A stretch of DNA of 64,000 bases from JAJDTQ01 sp963422385 (GCA_963422385.1 OY729432.1:1984001-2048000); one strand, 5' to 3'. Shown: positions 17,458 through 26,393, counted from the first letter of the stretch. The notes: generated from the letters alone by a model not told the origin. Translations and numbers: made by a program.

Positions 17458-18276
17458 ATGCTTGATGACAAGATTGGCTTCATCGGCGCCGGGAAGATGG
17501 GCAGCGCCATTATCAAGGGGATTCTGGGTGCGGGCCTGGTGCACCGGAGCCAGTTGGCCGCCAGCGACCCCGTCGAGGCCTTGGGAAAAGCGCTCGTCGA
17601 AGAGACCGGCGTCCGATTCATGCAGGGTAACGCCGCTCTGGTGGAAGCGTCGGATATCGTGCTTCTGGCGGTCAAGCCTCAGGTCATGGACGGGATGCTG
17701 AAGGAACTCGCCGCGGCGTCGCTGGGTGGCAGGTTGTGGATCTCCATCGCGGCCGGGGTACCGATCAGCCGCATCGAGGGCCTTCTTCCGGAGGGGACGC
17801 GCGTGGTCCGGGTCATGCCCAACACGCCTTGTCTGGTGGGCCAGGCGGCCTCCGCATACTCCGGAGGCCGGTGGGCGAAGGACGAAGACCTCCACAAGGT
17901 GGGCGAGATCTTCTCCAGCGTCGGGCTCGCCGTTTCCGTGGACGAACATCACCTCGACGCCGTGACCGCCTTGAGCGGCAGCGGCCCGGCCTATGTTTTC
18001 CTCTTCATCGAGTCGCTGACGGCAGGCGGCGTTCAGATGGGGCTCAACCGGGACGTGGCCCTCAAGCTGGCGCTCCAGACCGTGTACGGGTCCGTGGTGA
18101 TGGCCCGCGACGCGAAAGAGCATTTGGCGGAGTTGCGAGACGCCGTCACGTCTCCCGCCGGAACCACCGCCGCGGGCCTTTTCGCCCTGGAGCAAGGCGC
18201 CTTTCGCGCCACCGTCATGGAAGCCGTGGCGCAGGCAACCGAGCGTTCGGAAGCCTTGGGGAGAGGGGAGCATTAG
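17458..18276 (+). CDS. proC: Pyrroline-5-carboxylate reductase
   Basis: 272 residues, standard length. It is the last step of proline synthesis: NAD(P)H-dependent reduction of pyrroline-5-carboxylate. The Rossmann motif GFIGAGKMGSAI is at 7-18, and VKPQ (LLAVKPQVMD) and RVMPNTPCLVG follow. The C-terminal signature includes TALSGSGPAYVFLFIESL and RDAVTSPAGTT. AAGGAGG sits upstream of the ATG. The TonB-domain gene follows 16 bases later and may be co-transcribed. Confidence 0.96.
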   Translation: MLDDKIGFIGAGKMGSAIIKGILGAGLVHRSQLAASDPVEALGKALVEETGVRFMQGNAALVEASDIVLLAVKPQVMDGMLKELAAASLGGRLWISIAAGVPISRIEGLLPEGTRVVRVMPNTPCLVGQAASAYSGGRWAKDEDLHKVGEIFSSVGLAVSVDEHHLDAVTALSGSGPAYVFLFIESLTAGGVQMGLNRDVALKLALQTVYGSVVMARDAKEHLAELRDAVTSPAGTTAAGLFALEQGAFRATVMEAVAQATERSEALGRGEH

Positions 18277-18292
18277 TGACGGGACCAGCGAC

Positions 18293-19204
18293 ATGACCCA
18301 ACGCCATCCGTTCGGAGGGCGTCGCGTTTCGCGCCTCATTCTGATGCTGGCGTGGCTCATGGTCGCGCCAGCGTATGCCAATCAACACACCCCTTCCGTC
18401 CCCGAAGTCCAGCCGTCCCCGGAAGCCGGAAAACAGGCATTGGAGAAGATCGTGGAGGCCCGGGGCCGCGCCCGGGCCAAGCGTTATCCCGAAGCCTTGA
18501 ATCAGCTCGATGACGCCGTCTCGCTGGCCGAAGGAATGGAGGACAAGCTGCCGCTGGCGTTGGCGCTCCACAACATTGCGGAGATCCAACTCCTCAAGGG
18601 CGAGATCCCGGACGCGTTGAAGGCATACTACCGGGCTTTGGGAGTCTATACCGAGTTGGGGAACAAGGCTGGTGCCGGGATTGTGCAAGGGCGCATCGGG
18701 ACACTGTCACGCCTCCTCCGGAAGCCCAGGGAACCCGCCGCTCCCGCCAAGACCGGAGACCGGGTTTCGCTCATCGACGAGGCCGTGGAACGGGTCCGGC
18801 TGCGGAAACGGTCTCGTGGTCAGGAGACTGCGGAGACCGCGCCGCCGGGGCCCGTCCGGGTCACCCGGTTGGAGGTTCAGCCAGTGGACAACCCCGGAGA
18901 GTCGGCTTACGTCGAAACACTCAGACGGAAGATCAGCGGCAATTCGAGATACCCCGACTACGCCAGGCGAACGGGTCAAGAGGGGAGCGTTGACCTGGCC
19001 TTCGCCGTCTGGAAAAACGGCGATGTCACAAACGTCGAGTTGTTGAAGTCGTCCGGCTTTATCATTCTCGACGTGGAAGCGCTTCGCAACGTCAGGGAGT
19101 CCGCGCCGTTCGGCCTCGTGCCCAACGGTACTGCCCCCGGCTCCTTGACCGTTCGTCTGACGTTCAGCTACGAGTTGCCGGCCGCGGCCGCCGGCGCCCC
19201 CTGA
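18293..19204 (+). CDS. TonB-C-domain protein with TPR-like repeats
   Basis: 303 residues. A signal peptide ends near PAYANQ. Residues about 45-140 form TPR-like helices (ALNQLDDAVSLAEGMED, ALALHNIAEIQLLKGEIPDALKAYYRAL). Residues about 205-285 form a TonB C-terminal domain: KISGNSRYPDYARRTGQEGSVDLAFAV, then VELLKSSGFIILDVEALRNVRESAPF. A cleavable signal and no Pro-rich spacer set it apart from classical TonB, so direct coupling to ExbBD is doubtful. It may act as a periplasmic adaptor; that is inference. It is convergent with the TPR gene at 19255. Confidence 0.75.
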   Translation: MTQRHPFGGRRVSRLILMLAWLMVAPAYANQHTPSVPEVQPSPEAGKQALEKIVEARGRARAKRYPEALNQLDDAVSLAEGMEDKLPLALALHNIAEIQLLKGEIPDALKAYYRALGVYTELGNKAGAGIVQGRIGTLSRLLRKPREPAAPAKTGDRVSLIDEAVERVRLRKRSRGQETAETAPPGPVRVTRLEVQPVDNPGESAYVETLRRKISGNSRYPDYARRTGQEGSVDLAFAVWKNGDVTNVELLKSSGFIILDVEALRNVRESAPFGLVPNGTAPGSLTVRLTFSYELPAAAAGAP

Positions 19205-19254
19205 GTCCGCGGGGAAAGGGAAGCCAGCGGCCCTCCTCCGGAAGCCGTCGGTCT

Positions 19255-20076
19255 TCACCGGTTCTGATCGGCGCCGGCAACGGTCTCGATGGTGGTGAGT
19301 TGCGCCAGCGCGAACGCGTGACGCGGGTCGAGGCTGAGGGCACGGATATAGTTGACGTCGGCCCGTCCGTGGAGTCCGATAGCGGTGGCGTTGCGGGCTC
19401 GCAAGACATGGACCTCCGCGAGCCAACGGGCATCGGTCGCGAGCCTCAACTCCGCCATGTCGAGAAAGTTCAAGGATTCACGGTAGTTCTCCAGGAAATA
19501 GTGCGCCCGGGCAATGAAGTAGTGACTGGCGGGATTGGTCGCGTCTATGCCGATGGCCTGCTCGAACCTCCCCAGTGCCGCCTTGTACCTTTCAGCCCGC
19601 AGAAGCGCCCGCCCCTGCTGCACCAGCTTCATGGACGCCTTTCGTTGCGGCAAGGCCGCGCCGGTGACCGGCCCCATAGGCGGCAGCTCGTATGAGGCGT
19701 CCGGTTCCACGACGGCCACGCGGGTGACCTCGATGTTCGGGTCCCCGGCCGGCGCCGGCGTCCCGCCCGTGGAAGACTCGGACCGCGGCGCGGGCCCCGG
19801 GTTTCCTTCAGGCCCTGTTTCCCGGACCGGCGGCGCCGGCTCCTGACCGGGGATCGACAGATCCTCTTCATGAATCGTGCCCTCGCGCAGGAACGGGGAC
19901 ACCGGAGCGTGCGGCAGGTTCTGCGAGAAGCCGGTTCCGCACGCGAGCCATACAGTGAGAAATACCGCCCCGGCGGTCACGCACATTGAGGACGCCTTCG
20001 GTCTCCATGCCTCGCCGCGCGTATCGGTCGGCGGCGCCAAGGCTGCATCCGCAGGGTTCTTCGACAAGGGTATCAC
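19255..20076 (-). CDS. TPR-repeat envelope protein
   Basis: 273 residues from a GTG at 20076. The start is chosen because the preceding 48-codon frame ends in a TGA that overlaps this GTG (GTGA), typical of translational coupling. A hydrophobic segment (MCVTAGAVFLTVWLACG) follows a 30-residue N-terminal part and may be a signal anchor or a weak lipobox. A proline-rich linker leads to TPR helices (QQGRALLRAERYKAALGRF, ASHYFIARAHYFLENYRESL, ADVNYIRALSLDPRHAFALA). An alternative start at ATG 19986 with upstream GAAGG would begin at the hydrophobic segment. The function is unknown, probably scaffolding. Confidence 0.65.
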   Translation of the reverse strand: MIPLSKNPADAALAPPTDTRGEAWRPKASSMCVTAGAVFLTVWLACGTGFSQNLPHAPVSPFLREGTIHEEDLSIPGQEPAPPVRETGPEGNPGPAPRSESSTGGTPAPAGDPNIEVTRVAVVEPDASYELPPMGPVTGAALPQRKASMKLVQQGRALLRAERYKAALGRFEQAIGIDATNPASHYFIARAHYFLENYRESLNFLDMAELRLATDARWLAEVHVLRARNATAIGLHGRADVNYIRALSLDPRHAFALAQLTTIETVAGADQNR

Positions 20077-20219
20077 AGTAATATCACCGCCAGCACCGTA
20101 CCGAGGGCAAAAGGAACCAACGCCGCCGGAGGCAGGTTCCCGCTCACCGTATCGAGAACCACCAGCAACGACAGCCCGATGAAGACGAGACCCGGGTAGG
20201 TCACCAGCATTTCGATCAT
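20073..20219 (-). CDS. 48-residue hydrophobic membrane peptide
   Basis: A short frame from ATG 20219 with two hydrophobic stretches: YPGLVFIGLSLLVVLDTV and PAALVPFALGTVLAVILL. They are split by a polar turn, which predicts a helical hairpin in the inner membrane. Its stop overlaps the start of the TPR gene by four bases (GTGA). An in-frame stop lies two codons upstream of the ATG, fixing the longest possible start; ATG 20210 is also possible. No strong ribosome binding site is visible. Its reality rests on hydrophobic pattern and overlap only. Confidence 0.5.
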   Translation of the reverse strand: MIEMLVTYPGLVFIGLSLLVVLDTVSGNLPPAALVPFALGTVLAVILL

Positions 20220-20226
20220 GGGTCAA

Positions 20227-20636
20227 GGTCTGCTCGCCCGGTTCGCCCGGAAAGCCGTCCGGGCCACGTGGCGTTGCATCTCATTCTGGGCTCCGGCGAT
20301 CGGGGTGTCAAGGAGAGAGGTGTGGGGCGCAGGACCATATTTTGTCCCGCGTCAGGAGGGGGATGAGGAAGAGTGTGTACACCGTAGGGGGTTGACGGGG
20401 GTCTTCGGGTTTTGCGGGAGAACGACAAGGGGAGCGGTCGAACCGGCCGAACGGCACTTTCGCGCACTGCAGGGATCTCGTTGCTCTTGCTGTCGACCTC
20501 GACCTGTCCGAGGACCGGGCCGGCGCCATGCTCCACCGCCGCGTTCCTAGTGACTTGTCCGGTCACTTGGCACTGAAGCAAGGTTTATTGTAAGATCGTC
20601 GTCGGGGCAGGACAATGGAGGTCATCGCGATGGCAC
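20227..20636. other. About 400 bp without a recognisable gene
   Basis: No intact gene is seen. On the plus strand one frame reads RDLVALAVDLDLSEDRAGAM and on to LSGHLALKQGLL before a TAA at about 20591. That looks like the C-terminal end of a lost protein, but I cannot name it. A G-rich stretch with GTGTACACC lies near 20375. Confidence 0.4.
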
Positions 20637-21218
20637 TTGGTCTCGGCCGGCCGCTGGCGGTCCTGGAGCCGGTCGTCGCCGGGGATGCCTTGCCGGTCTC
20701 CGACGCCAACCGTTGCTATCCGCCCGTCGCGGCGGCGCTCGACCTCCCCCACGAGAGCATCGGCGGCTCCGCCGGCAAGCGGGTCCGCGGCGCCCTGCAC
20801 CATCGCCGCCAAGTACCTCGACAGCTATCTTCGGTGGTTCCACCCGATCGAACTCGATGCGCGGCTCTTCATGGTGTTCGACGGCCGGTACAATCTGATC
20901 CATGCCGAAGGTGGCTTCCGGCCGATGATCTTCGATCTCGATAATGATCCTGACGAGTTCCATGATCTGGCCAAGGGCGATAGCCACCAAAGGGAAATCC
21001 ACCGGCTCTACGGCTTCCTGGCCCAGTGGGGCCGACGCATGTCACAGCGAGTGACGGTCTCCAGGGCGGAGCTCGAAGCCATGCGCGGGCGACCCGCTCG
21101 CCGAGGCGTCTTGCCAGGCATGAAGGACGGCACGGAAGTCCGGCCGGAGTTCACCGCCGCCTATCGCAGGCCGGTCAAGCGACGCTTCGTTGCTTCGGGT
21201 GAGAAAGAGGAGTCGTAG
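20637..21218 (+). pseudogene. C-terminal fragment of a sulfatase/phosphonate monoester hydrolase-type enzyme
   Basis: From about 20811 the frame reads LFMVFDGRYNLIHAEGG, then FRPMIFDLDNDPDEFHDLAKG. This is the hallmark C-terminal end of alkaline-phosphatase-fold sulfatases and phosphonate monoester hydrolases. Full members are about 500 residues and carry an N-terminal C/S-x-P-x-R sulfatase motif, which is absent here. The preceding 170 bases stay open but show no sulfatase homology. So this is a 3' remnant of about 135 codons. The next gene's start lies right after its stop. Confidence 0.7.
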
Positions 21219-21219
21219 G

Positions 21220-23070
21220 GTGGCCAATGATGCATCACTTGGTTCGGAAGATCTGGAGCAATGGGCGGGGTCCGTTGTCTTGAAGCGCGGCAAGGGCTAT
21301 CGGCGCCATGTGTATGATCTTGCGGTGACTGAGGAAGGCCATCTTGTTGCCAACGTCATTGGAAGCGAAAGCTACCTCACCCGCGTCTGGATGACCGGGG
21401 ACAAACCTGACCACGAGTGCAGTTATCCTTACACGGGGCCTTGCAAACACGCCGTTGCCGTCATTCTGACCTATCTTGATCTTGTCGCGTCAGGGACATC
21501 GGTTCCACAGATCGAGCCTGACGAACTAAGTGCCCGGCTATCGACTTATGGCTTGGCGGCCGGGTCGGGCACGGAGCAGGCTATCGAGCACGAGGAGGCG
21601 CGCGCCGCCCTTGAAGTGCTGACCAAAGCGCAACTTGTTGAATGGGCCATGAGCCGGGTTGCTTTCGACCCGTCGCTTCTTGTTACGTTGCCCTTGGCGG
21701 CGCCACCGCCACCTACCGATAAGACTCGGGACAAGGCAGTCGCACGACTGCGCCAACAGATCCGCAAAACGGGGAGTGAGAGAGTCTGGCAAGACTATTG
21801 GCGCCACCAAGGCTCTACGCCGGATTACTCTCCGATTCGAGAGCAACTCAAGAAGCTGCTGAATGACGGGAATCACGAAGCGGTCCTGGAACTGGGAGAG
21901 GAACTATTCGAACTCGGCGTCACCCAGGTCGAGGAATCGGATGACGAAGGGAAAACAGCGTCTGGAATCACGAATTGCCTGGCCGTGGTGTTGGATGCGC
22001 TGAGCAGAACCAAACGGCCAGCCGCAAAGCGCATGATCTGGTATTGGGACAAGCTGCTGGACGACGCGTACTGTTTGCTGGATGGGCTGAAGCCGCCGGT
22101 GGACAAGAACCAAATGACCCGAGATGATTGGCGCGAGGTTGCTGAAGCATTCGGCAATCGGTTGGCGGCCAGTCCCAAGCCTGAACGCGACGGCCGTTGG
22201 TCTTCGGAACGGTACCGTCGGAAGCAGCTATTGGGTTACACGCGGCAGGCGTTGTCCGAAGCCGGCGAAGACCAGCAAGCGGTGGAATGGTTGATTGCGG
22301 AGCTGCCCTATTGCGACAATTATGTCGAGCTCGTTGACGCCCTGTTGGAAAGCAATGCCTATGATCAGGCCGTGCACTGGATATGCCGGGGCTTCAGGCA
22401 GACCCTGGAGCATCTACCCGGCATTGCCTGGAAACTGGTGGACCGGTTGCTGGACATCGCCCGGCGGCGCAAGGATTGGTCGCTGGTAACGGCGTTGCGA
22501 GTGGAAGCGTTTCTGCATCGAATCGACGTTGACAGCTATCGACTCGTCGAAGAGGCAAGCAGCAAGGCGGGCTGCTGGCAGCAGGTGCGGCCTGCGCTAT
22601 TGCACTTCCTGGAGACCGGGGCCACCCCTTTTACCGCGGCTGGTTGGCCACTGCCCGATACAGGGCTGCAATTCTCCAGTCCACGATTCCGGCGAAACTT
22701 CCCTGACTATAACGCACTGATAGCCATCGCGCTTTCCGAGAAACGGTCGGAGGATGCCTTGCGGTGGTTTCGGGAGACTCCCCACAAAGACCATAATGCC
22801 GACGCCATCGCCAAGGCCGTGACGAAGACGCATCCCGACGTGAGTCTTGATGTTTGGCAACGCAAAGCGGAGAACCTGATCGCCAGAGTCCAGCCCAGCG
22901 CTTATCGTGAAGCGATGCCTTATCTGTCGAGAATGGAAGAGCTCATGCAAAGCCTGGGTCGAAGCGATAATTACCGCCGGTACGTTGCAGCGTTGCGTAT
23001 GCAACACAAGGCGAAGCGGCGATTGATGGAAGAGTTGGACAAGTTGGAAAGGAGGAAGAAGAACGGGTGA
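21220..23070 (+). CDS. SWIM zinc-finger domain protein
   Basis: 616 residues from a GTG at 21220, supported by GAGGAG (21207-21212) seven bases upstream. The N-terminal part holds CSYPYTGPCKHAVAVILTYL, a SWIM-type zinc finger in which the first Cys is replaced by His (HEC...CKH). The rest is helical and repeat-like, with GYTRQALSEAGEDQQAVEWLIAELP and repeated Trp-rich helices, as in large SWIM proteins of unknown role. Codon use is visibly less GC-biased than the neighbours, consistent with transfer. A role in DNA or protein binding is only suggested by the finger. Confidence 0.8.
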   Translation: MANDASLGSEDLEQWAGSVVLKRGKGYRRHVYDLAVTEEGHLVANVIGSESYLTRVWMTGDKPDHECSYPYTGPCKHAVAVILTYLDLVASGTSVPQIEPDELSARLSTYGLAAGSGTEQAIEHEEARAALEVLTKAQLVEWAMSRVAFDPSLLVTLPLAAPPPPTDKTRDKAVARLRQQIRKTGSERVWQDYWRHQGSTPDYSPIREQLKKLLNDGNHEAVLELGEELFELGVTQVEESDDEGKTASGITNCLAVVLDALSRTKRPAAKRMIWYWDKLLDDAYCLLDGLKPPVDKNQMTRDDWREVAEAFGNRLAASPKPERDGRWSSERYRRKQLLGYTRQALSEAGEDQQAVEWLIAELPYCDNYVELVDALLESNAYDQAVHWICRGFRQTLEHLPGIAWKLVDRLLDIARRRKDWSLVTALRVEAFLHRIDVDSYRLVEEASSKAGCWQQVRPALLHFLETGATPFTAAGWPLPDTGLQFSSPRFRRNFPDYNALIAIALSEKRSEDALRWFRETPHKDHNADAIAKAVTKTHPDVSLDVWQRKAENLIARVQPSAYREAMPYLSRMEELMQSLGRSDNYRRYVAALRMQHKAKRRLMEELDKLERRKKNG

Positions 23071-23228
23071 GCCCGCATGCCTCCGCCGCGCGCTTCGAGG
23101 ACCTGATTCAGCAGGGATGCAGAGGGCTTTACTGCTTTGGGCGTAGGCGAGGAGTTGGCCTCGGAATTGCCCTACAAGAAATACAGACTAAAATCAGGTC
23201 GGTTCCCACGGGTTGGGAGGACGAAAGG

Positions 23229-23582
23229 ATGGGAGTAACCTACATCGACGGTATCGCTCGGGGCGCCGAAGGACAAGAGCAGACGGTCCGGTTTATGGTG
23301 GACAGCGGGGCCAGGTACTCCCTGCTGCCCAAGCCGGTATGGGAGTCTCTGGGACTGAAGCCTAACCGGGAACTCACCTTCGTTCTGGCCGACGGCGCCA
23401 CGGTGGAGCGGGGCGTGTCCGAGTGCTATCTGATTCTTCCTCAGGGCCGATCCCACAGCCCGATCATCCTGGGGGAGGAAGACGATGCAGCCTTGCTGGG
23501 CGTCGTTACACTGGAAATTCTGGGGCTGGTGCTCAATCCATTCAACCGGACCTTGCAGCCGATGCGCATGACCCAAGCCTGA
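23229..23582 (+). CDS. Retropepsin-like aspartic protease domain protein
   Basis: 117 residues. The active-site triad motif is FMVDSGARYSLLP (D-S-G-A), followed by LTFVLADGATVERGVSECYL and the second-strand motif ILGEEDDAALLGVVTLEILGLVLN. That is the single-domain pattern of bacterial retropepsin-like proteins, which should act as dimers. The frame is open upstream to 23067, but AAAGG and GGGAGG before ATG 23229 and the start of homology favour this start. It lies close behind the SWIM gene and may share its transcript. No signal peptide is seen. The substrate is unknown. Confidence 0.75.
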   Translation: MGVTYIDGIARGAEGQEQTVRFMVDSGARYSLLPKPVWESLGLKPNRELTFVLADGATVERGVSECYLILPQGRSHSPIILGEEDDAALLGVVTLEILGLVLNPFNRTLQPMRMTQA

Positions 23583-23732
23583 GCCGGGCGGCGAATCTGC
23601 ATGGCGGCCTGGGCCAACAAGCGGCCAGGGCCGCGTTGACACGCCCGGGCCTGCATGTTACGAGCGGCGAAAGTCATTGGCTCACGCCACGCGCATTTCC
23701 CTGACAGACGTTCGCAGATCGGAGGAACGGCC

Positions 23733-23909
23733 GTGAAGGATCAGATTCGACAGATCGACAAGGAGTACGGGTTCAACCTCAGCGAAGACGAGATCGAGTC
23801 CATCGCGAATCAGGCGGAGGAAACCCACCGGCTGTTGCAGGACCTCTACAAGGTCGACGTCGCCGGGGTCATGCCCATCATGAAGATCGACAAGCAACGG
23901 AAGAGTTGA
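23733..23909 (+). CDS. GatC/AtzG-like small amidase-partner peptide
   Basis: 58 residues from a GTG with GGAGG (23721-23725) upstream. FNLSEDEIESIANQAEETHRL and LLQDLYKVDVAGVMPIM follow the layout of GatC and of AtzG-type partners that wrap around amidase-signature enzymes: a helix, then an extended tail with a D-x-x-G-V-x-P motif. No amidase is adjacent; instead the M20-like gene starts 16 bases downstream. It may serve the M20-like protein or a distant amidase. The assignment rests on a short sequence. Confidence 0.6.
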   Translation: MKDQIRQIDKEYGFNLSEDEIESIANQAEETHRLLQDLYKVDVAGVMPIMKIDKQRKS

Positions 23910-23925
23910 ACCTACCCATCGAACC

Positions 23926-25200
23926 ATGGACGACAACACCAAGGAACAAATCCTCCAGCACATCGACGGCCAGGAGTTGGCCGAGCTCACCCGGGACCTG
24001 GTGGACATCCCGAGCCCCACCGGGTCGGAGAAGGAGATCGGCGAGTTCATTCTCGAGTGGTACGGACGCAACGGCCTCAAGCCCATCCGCCAGGAGGTCG
24101 ACCCCAACCGCGTGAACGCGGTGGGCGTGCTCCAGGGCAGCGGCGGCGGCGTGTCGTTGATGATCAACGGCCATATGGACACGAGCTTCACCGGACAGGA
24201 AGACGACCTGATGCTGTGCCGGGAGCTCGAGCCCCGGAGCGAGCTTCGTGGAGCCATCCGGGACGGCAAGGTGTTCGGCCTGGCGGCGTCCAACATGAAG
24301 TCGGGGCTGGCGGCCTTCATGGTGGCCGGCAAGGCCCTCAGGAAGAGCGGCGTCGCCCTCAAGGGGGACCTGATCCTCGCGGCCGTGGCGGGCGAGATCT
24401 CCCGCACCCCCATCGGGCCGTACCAGTCCGGGTTGTACCGCGGGGAGGGGACAGGCACCCGCCACCTGCTGACCTACGGCGTCCAGTCCGACTACGCCAT
24501 CGTGGCCGACCGCTCGGCGTTGTCCGTCATCTGGACCCAGGCCGGTGTCGCCCAGTTCAAGATCAGCACCTTCGGCAATCCCCACGCGGCCTGGGGTGTC
24601 ACCCGGGAGCAGGAACCGCCCGAGGAGCACAGCGCGGTATTGAAGATGGCCAAGGTGGTGCAGGCGGTGGACGCCTGGGCCGAGGGGTTCGAGGCCAACC
24701 ACGTCTATCAGTCGGCCAACGGCCCGATCCTCCCCAAGGTCAACATCGGCTCGGTGCAGGGAGGCGCTCCCTACCGGCCCAACTACTATCCGGGCATCTG
24801 CTCCCTGTACGTTGACGTGCGGATTCCGCCGAAGCTCCGGCCCATCGAGGTGCAGCGCCAGTTGCGCGCGGTCATGGACGCCACCGGCTACGAGTACGAC
24901 GTCGAGATGTACACGTCGAAGATGGGCTACGAGGCCAAGGGCATCGAGCCGGTGGTGGACGTCATCGAGTCGACGCACCAGGAGCTGTTCGGCGAGAAGA
25001 CGACTCCGGCCAACACTTTCCGGTCCAGCATCTGGACCGACACCAACATCTATAACGAGATGGGCATTCCCGCCTGCAAGTTCGGCCTCGGCGGCGGCCG
25101 CTTTACCACCCGGTCGGAGCAGATCGACATCGACGAGATCGTGCGCGCGGCGAAGATCTATGCCCTGTCGGCCGCGGCCATCTGCAATTGGAACCGATAG
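23926..25200 (+). CDS. M20-family peptidase homologue with degenerate metal site
   Basis: 424 residues, full length for M20 (ArgE/DapE/CPG2 type). The first metal motif NGHMDT is intact at about 81-86. The bridging Asp motif usually read as G-x-G-x-x-D-M-K here reads GLAASNMKSG, so Asp is Asn. The catalytic Glu-Glu pair region reads AVAGEISR, with one acid lost. The later E-P-T ligand is ADRSAL, and the final His-containing motif reads GGRFTTRSEQID. NPHAAWG keeps the dimer-domain His. It sits in an operon with ComD/ComE and RidA. It could be a changed hydrolase or a non-catalytic binder. Confidence 0.85.
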   Translation: MDDNTKEQILQHIDGQELAELTRDLVDIPSPTGSEKEIGEFILEWYGRNGLKPIRQEVDPNRVNAVGVLQGSGGGVSLMINGHMDTSFTGQEDDLMLCRELEPRSELRGAIRDGKVFGLAASNMKSGLAAFMVAGKALRKSGVALKGDLILAAVAGEISRTPIGPYQSGLYRGEGTGTRHLLTYGVQSDYAIVADRSALSVIWTQAGVAQFKISTFGNPHAAWGVTREQEPPEEHSAVLKMAKVVQAVDAWAEGFEANHVYQSANGPILPKVNIGSVQGGAPYRPNYYPGICSLYVDVRIPPKLRPIEVQRQLRAVMDATGYEYDVEMYTSKMGYEAKGIEPVVDVIESTHQELFGEKTTPANTFRSSIWTDTNIYNEMGIPACKFGLGGGRFTTRSEQIDIDEIVRAAKIYALSAAAICNWNR

Positions 25201-25221
25201 CCATCGGATCAGGAACGACGC

Positions 25222-25728
25222 ATGGAACCGGTACTGGCTGAGAAGATCGTCCACGGCTTGAAGGCGGCGGGTATCGATTTCCTGACCTACCTGCCGGAGA
25301 GCCGCCTGAGCCAGATCCTGCCGCTGTTGCGCGAGGACGGCGCCGTGCAGATGGTTGCGGCCGCCAGCGAGCAGGAGGCCGTCACCATCGCCGCGGGCGC
25401 GGCCCTCGGGGGCAAGCGGGTAGCCTGCTACATGGAGAGCACGGGACCCTACGTCTCCGCCTATTCCCTGCTTACCGTGGGAAAGCAGATGGGCGTGCCG
25501 ATCCTGTTGCTCATCGGCTTTCTGGGCAGTTTTGCCGATCAGAGGAACAGCTTCCTCTACGTGTCCATCGGCATGCGGATGATCCCCACCCTCGAAGGGC
25601 TGGGTCTCGAATACCGCGTGGTCGAGAACGCGGAGAATCTCGAACGGCACATCAAGGACGCGCAGCGGGTCAGCGACTCCATGCGGGCGCCGGCCGCCCT
25701 GATCTTCTCCGGGGAGTTCGCCCGATGA
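25222..25728 (+). CDS. comD: Sulfopyruvate/phosphonopyruvate decarboxylase-type, alpha (Pyr) subunit
   Basis: 168 residues, the ThDP pyrimidine-binding half of a split decarboxylase. The catalytic acid lies in AAASEQEAVTIAAGAALGG, followed by YMESTGPYVSAYSLLTVGKQMGVPILLLIGFLG, all typical of ComD-like subunits. ComDE decarboxylates sulfopyruvate to sulfoacetaldehyde; the related Ppd works on phosphonopyruvate. Sequence alone does not separate these, and no taurine, sulfolactate or phosphonate gene is adjacent. The last four bases overlap the beta subunit start (ATGA). Confidence 0.82.
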   Translation: MEPVLAEKIVHGLKAAGIDFLTYLPESRLSQILPLLREDGAVQMVAAASEQEAVTIAAGAALGGKRVACYMESTGPYVSAYSLLTVGKQMGVPILLLIGFLGSFADQRNSFLYVSIGMRMIPTLEGLGLEYRVVENAENLERHIKDAQRVSDSMRAPAALIFSGEFAR

Positions 25729-26327
25729 TCCGGCGCGACTGTCTCGAGCTCATCGCGCCGTTGATGACCGATCAATTGGTGCTCAGCTCCCAGAGCGGGC
25801 AGCGCATCGAATGGTTCCACCTGTCGCAGCACGAGGGGAACCTGCTGGTGGGAATGATGGGATGCGCCACGGGCGTGGGCATGGGACTGGCGCTGGCGCT
25901 GCCCCACCGGCGCGTCATCGTGCTCGAATCGGACGGCAGCGTCCTGCTGTCGCTGTTCAATCTTCCGACCTTGGGCAATCTCGATCTGTCCAACCTGTCG
26001 GTGTTCGTGTTCGACAACGAGGTCTACAGCGGCAGCACCATGAGCGAGCCCACGGCAACGTCCGGCAAGACCGACCTCGCCGCCGTCGCCCGGGCCTCGG
26101 GAATCGAAAACGCCGTGACCGTGGACGACCTCGAAGGCTTCAAGGAGCACGGCCTGCCGGGTGTGACCGGAGACGGGCTCCACTACGTGGTATGCAAGGT
26201 CGAAGAGAGCCTCTGGCACCGGGAGATCCCGCGTCCCAGCGTCGATCTGGCGGAGTACAAGTACCGGTTCGTGCGCTATATCGAGCGGACCGAGGGGAAG
26301 ACCATCCCCTTCATCGGCTTGGGATAG
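25725..26327 (+). CDS. comE: Sulfopyruvate/phosphonopyruvate decarboxylase-type, beta (PP) subunit
   Basis: 200 residues, the diphosphate-binding half. The ThDP motif runs from ESDGSVLLSLFNL (S69-D70-G71) to FVFDNEVYSG (D97-N98), the GDG...NN pattern with Ser for the first Gly. GMMGCATGVGMGLALALP is the usual preceding helix. The C-terminal 40 residues, with many charged and aromatic residues, are longer than in minimal ComE. It overlaps the alpha subunit by four bases, so equal expression is likely. Confidence 0.82.
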   Translation: MIRRDCLELIAPLMTDQLVLSSQSGQRIEWFHLSQHEGNLLVGMMGCATGVGMGLALALPHRRVIVLESDGSVLLSLFNLPTLGNLDLSNLSVFVFDNEVYSGSTMSEPTATSGKTDLAAVARASGIENAVTVDDLEGFKEHGLPGVTGDGLHYVVCKVEESLWHREIPRPSVDLAEYKYRFVRYIERTEGKTIPFIGLG

Positions 26328-26393
26328 GGCTCTCCCCCATCCCGGATTCGCGAATTCTGGAGTATCAACTCAATCACAAGGAGGCGATTCACA

